Shown here in pieces: positions 61,301 through 64,000 of a DNA stretch of 64,000 nt; within the stretch, counting starts at the first letter, position 1, and each line of letters starts with the position of its first letter. The translations under genes were made by a program, and so were the position numbers. The notes under the pieces were generated by a model, which saw only the letters and a program-made list of their open reading frames with translations, did not search any database and was not told the DNA's origin. Source of the DNA: Pyrocephalus nanus (Eukaryota > Chordata > Aves > Passeriformes > Tyrannidae); assembly GCA_038380795.1 (NCBI GenBank), contig CM076259.1:69903741-69967740 (forward strand), read 5' to 3'.

Positions 61301-62639
61301 GATGTCATCAGTGACCAAGGAAACATTAAGATGGTTTTGCAGAAAGAAAAAATAATTAATGAAAAGCCAGTTATATCTTGGTTTCTTTCTGACTGTTCTT
61401 AAAGATTGATTGTTCAGGCTTTTCAAAACAATTCAAAATAATTATGTTTTCATTTGTTTAGGTTTTTTTGTTTTGGTTTGGTTTGTTTTTTTTGTGGTTT
61501 TTTTTTTTGGGTTAGGGTTTCAACATTCTTGGAAGATCATTACATTCTGTTCTTCAAAGACTCAAATATTCTCTTGTCTTCAGGAGGTTTGCTCAAGTAT
61601 AAACACTTATCACACTCTAACTAATTAAAAGTTTATATTCCAGCTCTTTGTGCTAAGCAGCAACCTTAGAAAACTAGACCTCTTTTAACTTACATGGAAA
61701 TAAAAAAATTTAAAATGCATAAATAAAAAATTACCATTTTATTTGTATTCTTGAATATTTTAGCAACTGGTACAAGTCATAGAAATGTCCATAAAAAGGA
61801 ATGGTTTATGTTTGTCTTGATTATACGAAATAAAACCAAGATGAGTAATGCAGTCCTTGACTTAAGTAAATTACTCATAAGAATTAGATTGACTAATTCT
61901 TGACAAAATAAACATTTTCCAGCTCTACTTTCAGTAAGTGTAATGTTGTTTTTTAATCTTAATGGAAGCACACACTTGTATCTTCCATATATACAGCAAT
62001 TGTGCAGAACATTTGAATGCACAAGATCCCATATGAATAACCTTTGAGGAGTAAAGAAGTAAAATTGTGAAATGTCTTTCGTTTGATGAATGTTATTTTA
62101 CCAACTTTTGGTAGCAAAATTCGAATGTCTGCCCAAAGCCACATATAAGTCAATATCATTGATGAAATTTGATTATTTTTTTCTTGAAACAAAGACAATG
62201 AAGTTTTACCAAAGACTGTGAACTTTTGCTTTATGTAACTTTTTCTTTACATGACTGATAAATTCATATATAAATCTCCACTCATTCAAAAAATATTTTT
62301 ACTTCTCAAAACTTCAGTGTGAAAAAATATTTTCGAATTATGATAATCCTGAAGACAATTGTAATGGATGCAGGGCTGTTTCCTTGCAATGCACAAACAC
62401 TGTCATTGATTTCCATGGAACTAAGGGGAAGAATAGAAGGTCAAGATTAATGTTTTATTTTACTTTCTTTGTTTTGTTGAACTGCATTGTAAGCTTAAAA
62501 ATGGTATATCCAGTTCAGGTGGGCATGGGAACTTTAGCCTTGAGTACATCTCAAGAGAAACATCTAAAATGCAAAAGAAAACCATGTGATGTTCTTATTA
62601 CTGCCACCACTGCTTCAGTTCAGTGATGTGTGAGGATAC
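55346..62639. other. 7.3 kb AT-rich non-coding stretch, nothing recognised
   Basis: No exon, RNA gene or identifiable transposon. An A/C-rich low-complexity segment lies at about 60,815-60,895 and a T/G-rich one at about 61,460-61,520. A small CpG-bearing patch at 58,320-58,360 was not assigned. Confidence 0.4.
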
Positions 62640-63858
62640 ACAACAGTGCATTCACTGGTCAGAGAGAGCATGGCTTTTGAATGGAAAGTTCTGCTTATCA
62701 AGCCTGTTTTCGTTTTATGGCAAGGTAACCCACCTGGTTGATCAAGGGAAGCCAGATGATGTAATTGGTTTGGATTTAAGTAAAGCTTTTGAGATTGTCT
62801 CTCACAGGATCCTTCTGGACAAAATGTCCAGCACATAGCTGGATAAACATATCGTACATTGGGTGAGCAATTGGCTCACGGGTGGAGTGCTGAGGCTAAT
62901 AGTGAATGGGATAACATCAGACTGGTGAACTGTCCCTATTGGGGTTCTACAGGGCTCCTGTGCTCTTCAACAGCTTCATAAATGACTTGGATGCAGGACT
63001 GGAAGGGACACTAAGCAAGTTTGCAGATGACACAAAACTGGGAGAAGCTGTTGATTCTCTCAAAGACAGGGAGACCCCAAAGAGAGACATCAACAAATTA
63101 GAGGACTGGGCAATTGCCAACCATATGAAGTGATGGATTCTGCACTTGGGATGGGGCAGCCCATCTCAGGTGCAGAATACAGTTCATACAGACTGGGGAA
63201 TGAGACACTGGAAAGGGACCTGGGGATCCTGGTTGATGGCAAGTTGAATCCGAGTCAGCAGTGCCCTGGCAGCCAGAAGAGCCAGCTATGTCCTGGGGGA
63301 CAACAGCAAAGCATTGCCAGACAGTCAAGGGAGGAGATTGTCCCGCTCTGCTCTGCACTGGTGCAGCCTCATCTTGAATATTGTGTACAGTTTTGGGCAC
63401 TGCAATATAAGAAAGATATTCAGCTCTTAGAGAGTGTCCAAAGGAGTGCAACAGAGATGGTGAATGGCCTTGACAGGAAGCCGTATGAGGAGCAGCTGAG
63501 GTCACTCGGTCTGTTCAGCCTGGAGAAGAGGAGACTGAGGGGAGAACTCATAACAATCTACAACTTCCTCTTGAGGAGCAGGCACTGATCTCTTCTCTGA
63601 GGTGACTAGTGACAGAACCCCAGGGAATGGCCTGAAGTTTTATTATGGGAACTTGAAGCTGGGTGTTAGAAAAAATTTTTTCACCGAGAGGGTGGTTGGG
63701 CACTGGAATAGGCTCCTCAGGGAAGTGGTCACAGCATCAAGCCTGACAGAGTTCAAGAACTATTAGGCACATGGTGCTGTGCTGGGTCAGGAGTTGGAGT
63801 CAATGATCCTGGTGGATTCCTTCCAATTCAGCATATTCTGTGATTTTGTGATTCTGTA
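62640..63858 (+). mobile_element. Best-preserved CR1 LINE copy (RT domain to 3' octamers)
   Basis: CR1 ORF2 blocks run in order: F-Y-G-K-V-T-H-L-V-D-Q-G-K, then L-D-L-S-K-A-F-E-I-V-S-H at about 62,772-62,807. Next are F-I-N-D-L-D and L-S-K-F-A-D-D-T-K-L-G at about 63,010-63,045, with both catalytic Asp kept. Then E-R-D-L-G-I-L-V-D, L-V-Q-P-H-L-E-Y-C-V-Q-F-W-A, Y-K-K-D-I-Q-L-L-E and L-F-S-L-E-K-R-R-L-R-G-E near 63,535. The 3' UTR ends in three octamers at 63,835-63,858. Frameshifts (about 62,970 and 63,130), stops, a missing 5' half and a short duplication-like tract make it inactive. Confidence 0.95.
63835..63858 (+). repeat. CR1 terminal octamers, three units
   Basis: ATTCTGTG, ATTTTGTG and ATTCTGTA in tandem mark the 3' terminus of the CR1 copy. 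Confidence 0.9.
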
Positions 63859-64000
63859 ATAATGAAGATCCACAGTAGAAGTCAGTTAATGTGACACTTC
63901 TGCAAACTACCATTTTTTCTGTTACTTTCCAGGTTGCCTAGAGATGATCCAAAATGAAGAAAGCCAAAATTAGCAGCCTCTTCAGTAGACCACTCTTACC
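63859..64000. other. Flank beyond the CR1 end
   Basis: About 140 bp of AT-rich sequence running to the window edge, with no recognised feature. Confidence 0.5.

Noticed and set aside
61508..61518. GGGTTAGGG, a telomere-like motif
   Set aside because: Only about one and a half TTAGGG units in a T/G-rich low-complexity run, so not an interstitial telomere array.
63098..63505. 135-codon open frame on the minus strand
   Set aside because: It is antisense to CR1 ORF2 and has no recognisable protein similarity.

Overview
The window reads as AT-rich, gene-poor DNA from a bird nuclear genome, probably a neoavian and possibly a songbird. The evidence is its repeats. It holds many CR1 (chicken repeat 1) LINE fragments, several still ending in the CR1 3' octamer ATTCTRTG. 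It also holds avian endogenous-retrovirus LTRs, mostly solo. I see no Alu, L1 or B1/B2 elements and no bacterial features. I recognised no host protein-coding exon, rRNA or tRNA gene. The sequence fits an intergenic desert or a very long intron. Apart from CR1 reverse-transcriptase debris, the longer reading frames are products of simple repeats, LTRs or antisense CR1.

Layout: 0-10 kb has a CR1 RT fragment (2.5 kb), a nearly complete solo LTR on the minus strand (5.16-5.71 kb), two fragments of the same LTR family (0.8 and 8.3 kb) and an LTR of a second family (9.1-9.7 kb). 10-16 kb is featureless apart from homopolymers. 16-21 kb is CR1-rich: an old plus-strand copy (16.1-17.1 kb), then a plus-strand copy at 19.0-21.1 kb split by an internally deleted minus-strand CR1. 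22.6 kb has an isolated TATA box with a short possible first exon. 23.35-23.67 kb is a large (TTTC)n microsatellite. 25.0-25.4 kb is a minus-strand CR1 3' end.

30.5-35.7 kb is a cluster of three different LTRs: a solo LTR with a clear 5-bp target-site duplication (30,564-31,589), a minus-strand LTR (31.86-32.98 kb), and a 1,392-bp LTR (34,210-35,601) bounded on both sides by the same perfect 96-bp direct repeat. That last structure is the most unusual thing in the window, because retroviral integration normally duplicates only 4-6 bp. 38.3-39.6 kb holds a minus-strand CR1 next to a plus-strand LTR fragment. 46.7-47.3 kb is a probable minus-strand LTR. 54.5-55.35 kb holds two CR1 fragments in opposite orientation. 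62.6-63.86 kb is the best preserved CR1, with its FADD catalytic motif and 3' octamers intact.

No genes work together here. The content is the wreckage of LINE retrotransposition and retroviral integration. I found no new multi-gene system and claim none. Element boundaries are approximate unless a terminus or duplication is stated. Family assignments rest on remembered consensus features and were not searched against a repeat library.
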